Source of the DNA: a gamma proteobacterium SS-5
GTDB taxonomy: Bacteria > Pseudomonadota > Gammaproteobacteria > Chromatiales > Chromatiaceae
Length of the DNA: 64,000 bases
Reading direction: 5' to 3'
Assembly: GCA_009497875.2 (NCBI GenBank)
Contig: CP032508.2
Span: 2,852,001-2,916,000 of the forward strand
Notes under the pieces: model-generated
What the model saw: only the letters and a program-made list of their open reading frames with translations
The model's database searches: none
What the model was told of the DNA's origin: nothing
Program-made: the position numbers and the translations under genes
In this document: positions 8,182 to 17,126 of the stretch, piece by piece
Layout: every line of letters starts with the position of its first letter
Position numbering within the stretch: the stretch's first letter is position 1

Positions 8182-8508
8182 CTAGAAGGGCAGCTTCATG
8201 CCGGCCGGCAGGCCCATCCCTGCCGTCAGGCCGGACAAGCGCTCCTCCTGAACCGAGGCCACCTTTTGCACTGCGGCATTGACGGCGGCGGCCACCAGGT
8301 CTTCCAGCATCTCCTTGTCGTCCTGCAACAGGCTGTCGTCGATCTGGATGCGGCGCACCTCGTGGCGACCGTTCATAGTCACCCGCACCAGGCCACCACC
8401 GGCCTCGGCATCGACCTCTTCATCGGCCAGTTTCTCCTGGGCCTGTTGCAACTCCTGCTGCATCCGCTGGGCCTGTTTCATCAGGTTGCCTAGTCCACCT
8501 TTCATCAT
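8182..8508 (-). CDS. ybaB: YbaB/EbfC nucleoid-associated protein
   Basis: 108 residues starting [20 protein letters not shown]. The frame is open 75 bases further upstream, but the ATG at 8508 is preceded by GAAGAGG eight bases away and matches the family N-terminus. The middle carries [20 protein letters not shown], the strand pair of the YbaB fold, and the C-terminus is [12 protein letters not shown], typical of the family. The protein forms dimers that bind DNA. It lies between dnaX and recR; the dnaX-ybaB gap contains a long inverted repeat. Confidence 0.95.
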   Translation of the reverse strand: MMKGGLGNLMKQAQRMQQELQQAQEKLADEEVDAEAGGGLVRVTMNGRHEVRRIQIDDSLLQDDKEMLEDLVAAAVNAAVQKVASVQEERLSGLTAGMGLPAGMKLPF

Positions 8509-8550
8509 CTTGTAAGCCTCTTCAAGGGTTCTGTAAGTCATCCCAGATTC

Positions 8551-8713
8551 AGCATTTATAGGCCACAGAGCCACAGAGATCACAGAGGGTTTTCAATCAA
8601 GTAACTTCTACTCATCTCACCTAAGGCCCCTATCACCAAAAGGGCGGGGGGTTAACCGGACTGAGTAATGAGCCTTTTTCTCTGTGTGCCCTGTGGCTCC
8701 GTGGCTAAATGCT
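8551..8713. repeat. Long inverted repeat between dnaX and ybaB
   Basis: The left arm AGCATTTATAGGCCACAGAG, continuing CCACAGAGATCACAGAGG, is the inverted counterpart of the right arm CTCTGTGTGCCCTGTGGCTC, continuing CGTGGCTAAATGCT. The loop is about 100 bases. As it lies within the dnaX-ybaB-recR operon, the transcript can form a large hairpin there, which could stabilise or separate the downstream message; that role is inference. Confidence 0.8.
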
Positions 8714-8723
8714 CTTTCTGAGG

Positions 8724-10397
8724 TTAGGGTTCTATGGGTCTGATCGATTCGTTCACCACCGCCGCGTCAAAGTCCCTGCTCAGACCCTGCACATAGGGGT
8801 TGGCCTGGAACTCATCCTCGGCCCGCCGCTGGTGCTCGGCGCGCTGCTCGGCCTTGCGCTCGGCCGGTGATTGCTGCTGCTGTGGCGCGGCATCCAGCGG
8901 CTTCAGCTGTAACTTGATGTCACGGCGAAAATATTCGCTCAGGGCGCGCTGCAACCGCTCCACCGCCCGCTCGCCTGCCAGGCTGTTGCCGCTGGGCAGC
9001 AGGGACAGGGTCAGGGTATCACCGCGCCAGCCCTGGAGCAGGCAATTCTCCGCCAACTGCATGGCCATGCCGCCCAGGGCGGGGGCGATGGCGGCGGTGA
9101 CCTGGTGCCAGTCATCTTCCGCTGCGGCCGAGGCAGCAGCGGGCACCGCCGCCGGGGCAGCATAGGCGCTGTCGGTGCGCTCGGCCACGGCCTGGGCGGG
9201 ATGGGGTTGCGACCGGGACTGGGATGGGGGCAACGGCCGGGGCTGGGGCTCGGGGGTTTTTTCCGCCGTTTTCACCCCGGACACCGGTACAAAGCCTGGC
9301 TGCGCGCCCTGTCCGGCGGGGCGGAAGGCGAGCATGCGCAGCAGAACCATCTCGAAACCGCTGCGTGGGTCCGGCGCATAGGGCAAATCGCGCTGACCGG
9401 TGAGGCCGATCTGATAGAACAACTGGGCATCCTCCGGGCTTATGCACTGGGCCAGGGCGCGTACCTGCTCGGCATCGGCATCGGCATCGCTGATCGCCCC
9501 GGTGATCTGCTGACACAGGGCGGCGCGATGCAGCAGCAGCAACAGGCCCTGCAGGGCAGAGGCAAAGTCCGGCGCGTAATCGGCCAGCTCCGCCACCCCG
9601 GCCAGTACCCCAGGGCCATCACCAGCGGCCACCGCAGCCAGTACCTGATACAGGCGCTCTTGGGGGATCACGCCGAGCATGGCGCGCACGTCCGCCTCCT
9701 TGACCTGACCGGCACCAAAGGCAATGGCCTGATCCAGCAGGCTGAGGGCATCGCGCATGCTGCCGGCGGCGGCACGGGAGAGGATGGTCAGGGCCGCCGC
9801 CTCGGCCTGGATCTGCTCGCTGGCCAGGATCTGCCGCAGATGGTCCTGGATCAGCTCCAGCGGCAGCTGCTTGAGGTTGAACTGCAGGCAACGGGAGAGC
9901 ACGGTCACCGGCACCTTCTGCGGGTCGGTGGTGGCGAGCAGGAACTTGACGTGGGGCGGCGGCTCTTCCAGGGTCTTGAGCAGGGCGTTGAAGCTGCCGT
10001 CGGAGAACATGTGTACCTCGTCGATCAGGTACACCTTGTAGCGCCCGGCCACCGGGGCGTAGGGGACGTTTTCCAGCAGTTCGCGGGTCTGTTCCACCTT
10101 GGTGCGCGAGGCGGCGTCCACCTCCAGCAGATCGACATAACGGCCCTCGTCGATGGAACGGCAGGCGGAGCATTCCCCACAGGGGGTCGAGGTGACGCCC
10201 TGCTCGCAGTTGAGGGATTTGGCCAGGATGCGCGCCAGGGTGGTCTTGCCCACGCCACGGGTGCCGGTGAACAGATAGGCATGGTGCAAGCGGTCGTTGT
10301 CCAGGGCATTGCCCAGGGCGCGCACCACATGCCCCTGCCCCACCAGCTCGGCAAAGTTGCGGGGGCGCCATTTGCGCGCAAGTACCTGATAAGACAT
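8724..10397 (-). CDS. dnaX: DNA polymerase III subunit gamma/tau
   Basis: 557 residues. The start MSYQVLARKWRPRNFAELVG is the family N-terminus; upstream in-frame codons run through the 4.5S RNA gene and are not coding. The AAA+ clamp-loader core has Walker A GTRGVGKTT, a four-Cys zinc module (Cys in NCEQG, CGECSAC), Walker B LIDEVHMFS and the sensor SRCLQF. Domain III and a Pro/Ala-rich linker (PEPQPRPLPPSQ) follow, then the tau-specific region that contacts DnaE and DnaB. A run of six A then five C in the linker (EKTP codons, near 9255-9267) could permit slippage, but a gamma form is not proven. First gene of dnaX-ybaB-recR. Confidence 0.96.
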   Translation of the reverse strand: MSYQVLARKWRPRNFAELVGQGHVVRALGNALDNDRLHHAYLFTGTRGVGKTTLARILAKSLNCEQGVTSTPCGECSACRSIDEGRYVDLLEVDAASRTKVEQTRELLENVPYAPVAGRYKVYLIDEVHMFSDGSFNALLKTLEEPPPHVKFLLATTDPQKVPVTVLSRCLQFNLKQLPLELIQDHLRQILASEQIQAEAAALTILSRAAAGSMRDALSLLDQAIAFGAGQVKEADVRAMLGVIPQERLYQVLAAVAAGDGPGVLAGVAELADYAPDFASALQGLLLLLHRAALCQQITGAISDADADAEQVRALAQCISPEDAQLFYQIGLTGQRDLPYAPDPRSGFEMVLLRMLAFRPAGQGAQPGFVPVSGVKTAEKTPEPQPRPLPPSQSRSQPHPAQAVAERTDSAYAAPAAVPAAASAAAEDDWHQVTAAIAPALGGMAMQLAENCLLQGWRGDTLTLSLLPSGNSLAGERAVERLQRALSEYFRRDIKLQLKPLDAAPQQQQSPAERKAEQRAEHQRRAEDEFQANPYVQGLSRDFDAAVVNESIRPIEP

Positions 10398-10424
10398 CGC
10401 GGAAATAGACCCATTGAAGGTATT

Positions 10425-10541
10425 GGGTGGCGGGCCATGCCAGCCACACCCCGGCGCCCGCATCCACCGCTGCGGCTGCTCCCTTCCGGGCCTGACCGGG
10501 TTCACGGCTTAGCGTCGCGAGGGGACCAACACAGCCCACCA
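10425..10541 (-). ncRNA. ffs: 4.5S RNA, signal recognition particle RNA
   Basis: Read on the minus strand, the RNA begins GGTGGGCTGTGTTGGTCCCC and contains the near-invariant domain IV hairpin: GGTCAGGCCCGGAAGGGAGC followed by AGCC. The two ends (GGTGG at 10540-10536 and CCACC near 10425-10430) pair, giving one long rod of about 115 bases, as in the Escherichia coli 4.5S RNA. A perfect TATAAT box lies 31 bases upstream. The RNA binds Ffh and targets membrane proteins. It is directly upstream of dnaX, a location seen in other gammaproteobacteria. The exact ends are estimated to within a few bases. Confidence 0.95.
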
Positions 10542-10570
10542 TTGAGTACCGCACTTAAGGCGGGTGGTCG

Positions 10571-10599
10571 ATTATACCGATCTTTGCCCAGATCGAAAG
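10571..10599 (-). promoter_or_regulatory. Promoter of the 4.5S RNA gene
   Basis: On the minus strand TATAAT (10576 down to 10571) is a perfect -10 box, followed by a GC-rich CGACCACCCGCC discriminator. The -35 region is poor (TTTCGA at about 16 bases spacing). Transcription from here would begin about 25 bases before the mature RNA, fitting a processed 5' leader. Confidence 0.6.
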
Positions 10600-10666
10600 G
10601 AAATAGCGGTCGGCTGTCGGCCTCCAGCCATCAGCCATCAGCTGGCGGCTGATATAGAATGTCGGC

Positions 10667-11899
10667 ATGAACAAACTCCCCAATACCCAAGCCTTCCGCA
10701 CCGGTCTTGACCTGCTGCTGGCCGATGACGCGCTGCGCGCCCCGCTGCATGGCCGGCGGCTGGCCCTACTGGCCCATCCCGCCTCGGTCAGCGCCGATCT
10801 GACCCACGGCCTGGATGCCATCGCCCAGCACCCGGAGCTACAGCTGTGCGCCGCCCTTGGCCCCCAGCACGGCCTGCGCGGCGAGAAGCAGGACAACATG
10901 ATGGAATCGACCGATTACCTCGACCCGCGCCTGGGTATCCCGGTATTCAGCCTCTACGGCGAGGTGCGCCGACCGACCCCGGCGATGCTGGCGAACTGCG
11001 ATGTGCTGCTGGTGGATCTGCAGGACCTGGGCTGCCGCATCTACACCTTCGTCACCAGCCTGCTCTATGTGCTGCAGGCGGCCGCAGAGGCGGGCAAGGC
11101 GGTGTGGCTGCTGGATCGACCCAACCCGGCTGGCCGCCCCATCGAGGGCCTGAGCCTGCGGCCGGGCTGGGAGAGCTTTGTCGGGGCCGGCCCCATGCCC
11201 ATGCGTCACGGCCTAACCCTGGGCGAGATGGGCTACTGGTTCATCCAGCACTTCGGCCTGGAGCTGGAATACCGCGTCATCCCCCTCAACGGCTGGCGGC
11301 CGGAGGCCGCACCCGGCTTCGGCTGGCCCCAGGGCCTGCGCAGCTGGATCAACCCCAGCCCCAACGCGCCGAACCTATCCATGGCGCGGGCCTATGCCGG
11401 TACGGTGATGCTGGAGGGCACCAACCTCTCCGAGGGCCGTGGCACCACCCGGCCGCTGGAGCTGTTCGGCGCGCCCGATCTGGACGCCGAGGCCCTGCTG
11501 GCGCGGATGCAGCAGCTGGCACCGGACTGGCTGGCGGGCTGTCGTCTGCGTCCCTGCTGGTTCGAGCCGACCTTCCACAAACACCAGGGCCAGCTCTGCG
11601 CCGGCCTGCAGATCCATCTGGATGACCCGACCTACGACCACGCCCGCTTCCGCCCCTGGCGGCTGATGGCCCTGGCCTTCAAGGCGCTCCGCCTGCTCCG
11701 GCCGGACTACCCCCTGTGGCGGGATTTTGCCTACGAATACGAGTTCGACAAGCTCGCCATCGATGTGATCAACGGCGGCCCGCTGCTGCGCCAGTGGGTG
11801 GATGACGCCGAGGCCGAGCCGGGCGATCTGGACCAGCTCGCCGCAGCGGACGAGGCCCAGTGGCAGGAGATCGGCCGGGGATTGCGGCTTTATGCCTGA
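10667..11899 (+). CDS. DUF1343 / NamZ-like exo-beta-N-acetylmuramidase family protein
   Basis: 410 residues of the DUF1343 family: GLDLLLADDALRAPLHGRRL at the N-terminus, GPQHGLRGEKQDNM, then LYGEVRRPTPAML, VDLQDLGCRIYTFV, LDRPNPAGR, and EGTNLSEGRGTTRPLELFGAP in two parts. Characterised family members (NamZ of Bacillus) remove terminal MurNAc from peptidoglycan fragments. They are usually exported in Gram-positives; here no signal peptide is visible, so a cytosolic role in wall recycling is more likely, which is inference. The start ATG has no strong ribosome site. The gene is monocistronic, with repeats and mobile elements following it. It is complete and its codon use matches its neighbours. 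Confidence 0.88.
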   Translation: MNKLPNTQAFRTGLDLLLADDALRAPLHGRRLALLAHPASVSADLTHGLDAIAQHPELQLCAALGPQHGLRGEKQDNMMESTDYLDPRLGIPVFSLYGEVRRPTPAMLANCDVLLVDLQDLGCRIYTFVTSLLYVLQAAAEAGKAVWLLDRPNPAGRPIEGLSLRPGWESFVGAGPMPMRHGLTLGEMGYWFIQHFGLELEYRVIPLNGWRPEAAPGFGWPQGLRSWINPSPNAPNLSMARAYAGTVMLEGTNLSEGRGTTRPLELFGAPDLDAEALLARMQQLAPDWLAGCRLRPCWFEPTFHKHQGQLCAGLQIHLDDPTYDHARFRPWRLMALAFKALRLLRPDYPLWRDFAYEYEFDKLAIDVINGGPLLRQWVDDAEAEPGDLDQLAAADEAQWQEIGRGLRLYA

Positions 11900-11939
11900 G
11901 GCGCAGGCCAAAAAGGGCGCAGAGGACGCAAAGAAGATC

Positions 11940-12134
11940 CTGATTACCCCTGTATCTCAGCCATTATCTTGGCTTGGCTGGCCGTGCACGTCCTGGGGTG
12001 AGAGGCCGACTTTGCCATGCGGCATAGGGCGGGCCGCAGCCGCCGCCAAGCCACAGCAATGAAGCCTGCCCCTGGTGGTTGCACGGCGGCCACGGGCCGT
12101 CCTATTCGATTGGCTGAGATTTGTGGGTAATCAG
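11940..12134. mobile_element. MITE-like element, copy 1 (CTGATTACCC ends)
   Basis: Ends CTGATTACCCCTGTATCTCA and, at the other side, GGCTGAGATTTGTGGGTAATCAG read as its inverted partner; 18 of 23 end bases match. The interior is homologous to the element at 27263-27411, in opposite orientation, but carries about 45 extra bases in the middle (near GGGCCGCAGCCGCCGCCAAG). No transposase is encoded. Both flanks read AAAGAAGA, which may be a target duplication but is close to low-complexity sequence. Confidence 0.8.
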
Positions 12135-12189
12135 AAAGAAGAATGAGACAGTAAAGCCCCTTGCTCCTTCGTGGAGAGCAACTCTGTAC

Positions 12190-12638
12190 GTAACTATTCA
12201 GGGGGCATCCCCATGAAATCGGGCCACCGCCCCTCGTAGAGGAGCCGCAATGCCTGTTCGGAAGATACCCCATTTTTCTGGCAGGTGGACAGATAGCTGC
12301 GGATGCGTGCAAAGATTCTTGCCCCAAGCTCTGAACGGAAACAGCCGGAGATCTTCTGCTGAACTTTGCTCATGCGCAGATCCCGTTCTCCCTGATTGTT
12401 GGTAAAGGGCACGTCCAGCTCCACCATGAAGCGCAGGACATCGGCCTCGAACTGAATCAACCGTTCCAGCAGGTTTCGGGATTTGGATCATGAGAACAGC
12501 CCATTCTCAAACAGAGGATGGAACACAGCATAGATGGGCCTTCCTATGCTGTCAAGGGCAAATGTAGGTGATTTTTGGTTCGGAGAGTTATGGCTTGGCT
12601 CTGACGGGCACTTTATTGAAGCGCCTCTGAATAGTTAC
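12190..12638. mobile_element. Internally deleted IS66-family element with intact ends
   Basis: The element begins GTAACTATTCAG (12190-12201) and ends CTGAATAGTTAC (12627-12638), perfect 12-base terminal inverted repeats starting GTAA as usual for IS66. It is flanked by a perfect 8-base direct repeat, CTCTGTAC at 12182-12189 and 12639-12646, the target duplication length typical of the family. Full IS66 elements are about 2.5 kb; only the 3' end of the transposase gene remains. The right flank lies a few bases after the parC stop codon. Confidence 0.92.
12194..12487 (-). pseudogene. IS66 transposase, C-terminal remnant
   Basis: About 98 codons match the end of the IS66 DDE transposase: LLERLIQFEADVLRFM, VPFTNNQGERDLRMSKVQQK (holding the last catalytic Glu in the NNxxER pattern), ISGCFRSELGARIFARI and RSYLSTCQKNG, ending WPDFMGMPPE. 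The frame stops at TGA 12490-12488 on its 5' side, so the N-terminal three quarters are gone and the protein cannot be active. It lies within the 449-base deleted element. Confidence 0.9.
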
Positions 12639-12650
12639 CTCTGTACAAGA

Positions 12651-14903
12651 TCAACCATCCGCCTCCAGGGCATCCACCCGTTGCAGGCCACGGGGCAGCT
12701 TGTGGCCACGGCGGCCGCGCTCGCCGCGATAGGCCTCAAGGTCGGTCTGTTTGAGGCCCATGTGGCGCTTGCCCGAGATCACCCTGAGGCCCTCGCCCTC
12801 GGCCAGGGTGGCGAGGGCGCAGACCCGCTCCTCGCCGGCCTTGAGGCGGGCTCCGGGGATGCCGATGATCTTGTTGCCCTTGCCCTTGTTCAGGGCCGGC
12901 AGCTCCTGCACCGGGAACATGAGCAGATGGCCCTCGCTGGTGGCGGCCACCAGCAGGTCCTGCTCGGGATCGCGCACCCGCAGCGGCGGCAGCGGTTGGG
13001 CACCCTGGGGCAGGCTGAGCAGGGCCTTGCCGGCCTTGTTCTTGGCGTAGAGGTCTTTGAGCTGGATGAGGAAACCGTAGCCGTGATCCGAGGCAATCAG
13101 GTACCAGTCCTCCGCCTCGCCGCCAAGCACGGCGACAAAATGGGCCCCTGGTGGCGGCGTCAGCTTGCCGGTGAGCGGCTCGCCGTGGCCCCGCGCCGAG
13201 GGCAGGCCATGGGCGGGCAGGCTGTAACTGCGGCCGCTGCTGTCGAGAAACACCACCTGCTGATTGCTGCGCAGCCGGGCCGCCTGCAGGAAGGCATCGC
13301 CGGACTTGTAGGTGAGGCTGCCGGGGTCCAGATCATGGCCCTTGCCTGAGCGCACCCAGCCCATTTTGGAGAGCACCACGGTGACCGGTTCGCTGGGGTT
13401 GATGTCTTCCTCGCCCAGGGCCTCGGCGGCAGCGCGCTGCACCAGGGTTGAGCGGCGCTCATCACCATATTTCTGCGCATCCGCCTGCAGTTCTTGCTTG
13501 ATCAGCTTTTTCAGCCGCGCCGGCGAGGCCAAGGTCTGCTCCAGCTCGGCGCGCTCCTTTTCCAGCGCCTCCTGCTCGGCGCGGATCTTCATCTCCTCCA
13601 GCCGCGCCAGCTGGCGCAGCTTGGTGTCGAGCACATAGTCCGCCTGCAGCTCACTGAGGCCGAAGCGGGCCATGAGCACCGGCTTGGGTTCGTCCTCGCT
13701 GCGGATGATGCGGATCACCTCGTCGATGTTGAGATAGGCAATCAGCAGGCCATCCAACAGGTGCAGGCGTTCGAGCACCTTGTCCAGGCGGTATTGCAGA
13801 CGCCGACGCACGGTCTCGGTGCGGAAGCTGAGCCACTCCACCAGGATCTCGCGCAGATTCTTCACCGCCGGGCGGCCATCCAGGCCGATCAGATTGAGGT
13901 TGGCGCGGTAGCTTTTTTCCAGGTCGGTGGTGGCGAACAGGTGCGACATCACCCGCTCCAGATCCACCCGGTTGGAGCGCGGTACTATCACCAGCCGAAT
14001 CGGGTTTTCGTGGTCGGACTCGTCGCGCAGGTCCTCCACCAGGGGCAGCTTCTTCGCCTGCATCTGCGCGGCGATCTGCTCCAGCACCCGCGCCCCGGAG
14101 ACCTGATGGGGCAGCGCGGTGATGACGATCTCGCCCTGCTCCTTGATGAAGCGGGCGCGCATGCGCACCGAGCCCAGACCGGTCTGATAGAGACGGCGCA
14201 ACTCATCCGCCGGGGTGATGATCTCGGCATCGCAGGGATAGTCGGGACCGGGGATAAAAGCCAGCAGGGCATCCAGATCGGCATCCGGGTGATCCAGCAG
14301 ATGCACCGCCGCCCCAACCACCTCGCGCAGGTTGTGCGGCGGAATGTCGGTGGCCATGCCGACGGCGATGCCGGTAGCGCCATTGAGCAGCACATTGGGC
14401 AGTCGCGCCGGCAGCACCACCGGCTCCTTGAGGGAGCCATCGAAGTTGGGCTGCCACTCCACCGTGCCCTGACCCAGCTCCTGCAGCAGCACCTGGGCGT
14501 AGGGGGTCAGCTTGGCCTCGGTGTAGCGCATGGCGGCGAAGGATTTGGGATCGTCCTGCGAGCCCCAGTTGCCCTGACCGTCGATCAGCGGGTAGCGGTA
14601 GGAAAAGGGCTGGGCCATCAACACCATGGCCTCGTAGCAGGCGGAATCGCCATGGGGATGGAACTTGCCCAACACATCGCCCACGGTGCGCGCCGATTTC
14701 TTGTGTTTGGAAGCCGCCGACAGCCCCAGCTCGGACATGGCATAGACAATCCGCCGCTGCACCGGCTTCATGCCATCACCAATGTGCGGCAGGGCGCGAT
14801 CGAGGATGACGTACATGGAATAATCCAGGTAGGCCTTCTCGGTAAAGCTCTTGAACGGCAGCTGTTCGAAGCCCTCGACCAGGGTTTGAATGGTACTGCT
14901 CAC
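12651..14903 (-). CDS. parC: DNA topoisomerase IV subunit A
   Basis: 750 residues from a GTG start ([17 protein letters not shown]) that has CAGGAG ten bases upstream; the longer open frame to 14945 is less like the family. The breakage-reunion domain includes [20 protein letters not shown], the region [14 protein letters not shown] equivalent to the quinolone-resistance region, and the active-site Tyr in [12 protein letters not shown]. After the coiled coil come beta-propeller blades of the C-terminal domain. ParC with ParE decatenates daughter chromosomes. parE is not adjacent. GyrA is excluded by the 750-residue length and the missing GyrA-box. The IS66 relic sits just after its stop. Confidence 0.95.
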   Translation of the reverse strand: MSSTIQTLVEGFEQLPFKSFTEKAYLDYSMYVILDRALPHIGDGMKPVQRRIVYAMSELGLSAASKHKKSARTVGDVLGKFHPHGDSACYEAMVLMAQPFSYRYPLIDGQGNWGSQDDPKSFAAMRYTEAKLTPYAQVLLQELGQGTVEWQPNFDGSLKEPVVLPARLPNVLLNGATGIAVGMATDIPPHNLREVVGAAVHLLDHPDADLDALLAFIPGPDYPCDAEIITPADELRRLYQTGLGSVRMRARFIKEQGEIVITALPHQVSGARVLEQIAAQMQAKKLPLVEDLRDESDHENPIRLVIVPRSNRVDLERVMSHLFATTDLEKSYRANLNLIGLDGRPAVKNLREILVEWLSFRTETVRRRLQYRLDKVLERLHLLDGLLIAYLNIDEVIRIIRSEDEPKPVLMARFGLSELQADYVLDTKLRQLARLEEMKIRAEQEALEKERAELEQTLASPARLKKLIKQELQADAQKYGDERRSTLVQRAAAEALGEEDINPSEPVTVVLSKMGWVRSGKGHDLDPGSLTYKSGDAFLQAARLRSNQQVVFLDSSGRSYSLPAHGLPSARGHGEPLTGKLTPPPGAHFVAVLGGEAEDWYLIASDHGYGFLIQLKDLYAKNKAGKALLSLPQGAQPLPPLRVRDPEQDLLVAATSEGHLLMFPVQELPALNKGKGNKIIGIPGARLKAGEERVCALATLAEGEGLRVISGKRHMGLKQTDLEAYRGERGRRGHKLPRGLQRVDALEADG

Positions 14904-14981
14904 GGATGCACCGCTCCTGCAAGGAAAACCGCACGAGTGTGGCACAGGGACAGAAGGGGGTCAAAATCCCGCGTGGTGCGC

Positions 14982-15974
14982 CTATCCCAGCCCCGCCGCC
15001 ATGTGGCGAAAGTTCGCCAGTCGGCGCGGATCGATCTGGCCCTGCTCCACGGCCTGTTGCAGGGCACACTGGGGTTCGCCCCGGTGTTGGCAATTACTGA
15101 AGCGGCAGTGGCCGAGATAGGGGGCGAATTCGCGGAAGCCGCACTCCAGGTCACTACGGTCCTTGACTGTCGGGCGAAAGCTGCGCACCCCAGGGGAGTC
15201 GATCAGCTCACCGCCCTGGGGCAGGTGGTAGAGGCAGGTGGTGGTGGTGGTGTGACAGCCCTTGCCGCTGAATGCCGACAGGCGGCCGGTCTGGATCTCC
15301 CGGTCCGGCAGCAGGGCCGAGGCCAGGCTGGATTTGCCCACGCCGGATTGACCAAGCAGGATGGCGGTGCGCCCCCGCACCGCGTCCAGCAGCGGGGCGA
15401 GGCCCTGTTCCTGCCTGGCGCTGACCCGGATCAGCGGGTAGCCAATGGCGGGATAGTCACCAAATTCCTGGCTGAAGGAGGCCTCTCCGGCGGCATCCAG
15501 CAGGTCGGTCTTGTTCAGGCAGATCAGCGCCTCTATGCACAGCAGCCGGGCGGCGATCAGGTATTGGTCGAGCAGGTAGCGGCGCGGCGCGGGCTCAGGC
15601 GCAAGGACGATGATCATGCGGTCGATATTGGCCGCCAGGGGGCGCTCCTGGCCGCTGTAGTTGGGTCGGATGAGGACCGAGCGGCGCGCCTCGATGGCGC
15701 TGACCACGCCCTGCCGGTCACCGGTGGCCTGCCAGGCCACGCGGTCGCCGCAGACGGCCTGGCCTATGTTCTGGCGCAGCAGGCAGGGCACCAGCTGGCC
15801 CTGCGCGTCCTCGATGATCAGGTTGCGGCCAAAACGGCTGATCACCCGCCCCGACTGCTGCTGGCCGGGGTCTTGCCGCAGCTGCTGTTCGGCGCTCTCG
15901 GCGGCCTGCTGCAGACGCCGCTGCTGAATCGCGCCGATGCGCAGGCGCTGTTGCTGGTTGAGTCGTCGGCCCAT
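14982..15974 (-). CDS. rsgA: Ribosome small-subunit assembly GTPase RsgA
   Basis: 330 residues from MGRRLNQQQRLRIGAIQQRR, the usual basic N-terminus; an ATG at 16073 would add 33 residues and remains possible. An OB fold is followed by the circularly permuted GTPase: G4 LNKTDLL, then G1 GQSGVGKSSL, G2 HTTTTT, G3 DSPGVRSF. The C-terminal zinc site is Cys-x-x(7)-His-x-Cys-type: ECGFREFAPYLGHCRFSNCQ. RsgA releases RbfA and matures 30S subunits. It is divergent from orn, the classic gammaproteobacterial pairing. Confidence 0.96.
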   Translation of the reverse strand: MGRRLNQQQRLRIGAIQQRRLQQAAESAEQQLRQDPGQQQSGRVISRFGRNLIIEDAQGQLVPCLLRQNIGQAVCGDRVAWQATGDRQGVVSAIEARRSVLIRPNYSGQERPLAANIDRMIIVLAPEPAPRRYLLDQYLIAARLLCIEALICLNKTDLLDAAGEASFSQEFGDYPAIGYPLIRVSARQEQGLAPLLDAVRGRTAILLGQSGVGKSSLASALLPDREIQTGRLSAFSGKGCHTTTTTCLYHLPQGGELIDSPGVRSFRPTVKDRSDLECGFREFAPYLGHCRFSNCQHRGEPQCALQQAVEQGQIDPRRLANFRHMAAGLG

Positions 15975-16088
15975 CAGCGGTGCTTTGCTCGGATCATCTT
16001 CGGCTTCCTGAATCGGGTTGGCGGCAAAAGGATACAGTGCCTGGATGGGCTCTGCTAGAATCGGCTCATTCATGACGGAGTGAGGCCC

Positions 16089-16640
16089 ATGGCACAGAGC
16101 AAAGACAACCTGGTGTGGATCGACCTGGAGATGACCGGCCTGGAGCCGCAGACCGACACCATCATCGAGATCGCCACCCTGGTCACCGACAAACAGCTGA
16201 ACACCCTGGCCGAGGGGCCGGTGATCGCCATCCATCAGCCAGAACAGATCCTGGCCACCATGGATGAGTGGAACACCAATCAGCACGGCAAATCGGGCCT
16301 GACCCAGCGGGTACGCGACAGCGACTACGACATGGCCCGGGCGGAGCAGGAGACCCTGGCCTTTGTGCGCCAGTTCGTGCCGCCGGAGACCTCGCCCATG
16401 TGCGGCAACAGCATCTGCCAGGACCGCCGCTTCATGGCCCGGCTGATGCCGCAGCTGGAGGCCTTCTTCCATTACCGCAATCTGGACGTCAGCGCCCTGA
16501 AGGAACTGGCCCGCCGCTGGGCACCACAGATGGCCGAGGGCTTTGAGAAAGACTCCAGCCACCTGGCGATGGACGACATCCGTGACTCTATCTCCGAATT
16601 GGTCTATTACCGCGAACACTTCCTGCGCCTGGAGGGATAG
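16089..16640 (+). CDS. orn: Oligoribonuclease
   Basis: 183 residues from [20 protein letters not shown]; the ATG at 16089 has GGAGTGAGG just upstream, whereas the in-frame GTG at 16080 lies inside that ribosome site. DEDDh exonuclease residues are present: Asp and Glu in WIDLEMTGL, Asp in CQDRRFM, and His/Asp in [16 protein letters not shown]. The enzyme degrades 2-5 nucleotide RNAs and pGpG, so it also closes the c-di-GMP degradation route, relevant to the diguanylate cyclase near 51 kb. Divergent from rsgA. Confidence 0.97.
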   Translation: MAQSKDNLVWIDLEMTGLEPQTDTIIEIATLVTDKQLNTLAEGPVIAIHQPEQILATMDEWNTNQHGKSGLTQRVRDSDYDMARAEQETLAFVRQFVPPETSPMCGNSICQDRRFMARLMPQLEAFFHYRNLDVSALKELARRWAPQMAEGFEKDSSHLAMDDIRDSISELVYYREHFLRLEG

Positions 16641-16737
16641 GGCTGCGGCCCAGCCCTGTTGTCTCCCCGCCCCATGCCGCTCGGCCCTGGGTAGCATCTT
16701 ACCCTTTGCCTAACTACTCAGGCCGTCAAGCCCCTCG

Positions 16738-16938
16738 CCCCTTTGTAAAAGGGGGATTGAGGGGGATTTCCGGCGCTGGTATTAATTGTTGCAAAAGTAA
16801 TGGCAGTTTAAATTCTTTCCTGATGCCTGAATTAGAAGCGCCCAGTGAATAACATCAACTGCAAGAACTTATGCAACGATTAATAGTTACGCAGGCGCTG
16901 AAGAAATCCCCCCTGCCCCCCTTTGGTAAAGGGGGGGA
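16738..16938. repeat. 200-base inverted repeat with AT-rich centre
   Basis: The outer arms are CCCTTTGTAAAAGGGGG plus ATTGAGGGGGATTTC and GAAATCCCCCCTGCCCCC plus TTTGGTAAAGGGGGG. Further in, TATTAATTGTTGC (16779 on) pairs with GCAACGATTAATA (16873 on) with one mismatch. The centre is AT-rich, unlike the surroundings. The arms share the phrases of the repeat at 6020-6097. It lies in the 486-base gap between orn and the second chemoreceptor; the rest of the gap shows no gene or promoter I can defend. Confidence 0.75.
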
Positions 16939-17126
16939 ATTTGAGCGCCCCTTTTGCCAATTATCAATTACACCGATTTTCTGCTTTAATTTCTTTCGAA
17001 TATAGCGGACTTCTCTTCAAGAACCTCCGCCATTGGACGCTATGCATAGAGAGCCACCGATGAGGGCATCTGCCCGTATCGGAAAACCAGGCCGCCAAAT
17101 CGACCACCAATAAAGAGAATCAGCGC

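Noticed and set aside
10398-10505. N-terminal extension of dnaX by 36 codons
   Set aside because: It would be coded by the 4.5S RNA region and does not match DnaX; the ATG at 10397 gives the family N-terminus.
9105-10652. 515-codon plus-strand frame
   Set aside because: Antisense of dnaX and also runs through the 4.5S RNA gene.
13494-16058. 854-codon plus-strand frame
   Set aside because: Antisense of parC and rsgA, both with complete motifs on the minus strand.
16641-16665. Possible terminator after orn (GGGCTG...CAGCCC)
   Set aside because: Short stem, no T-run; not a convincing intrinsic terminator.
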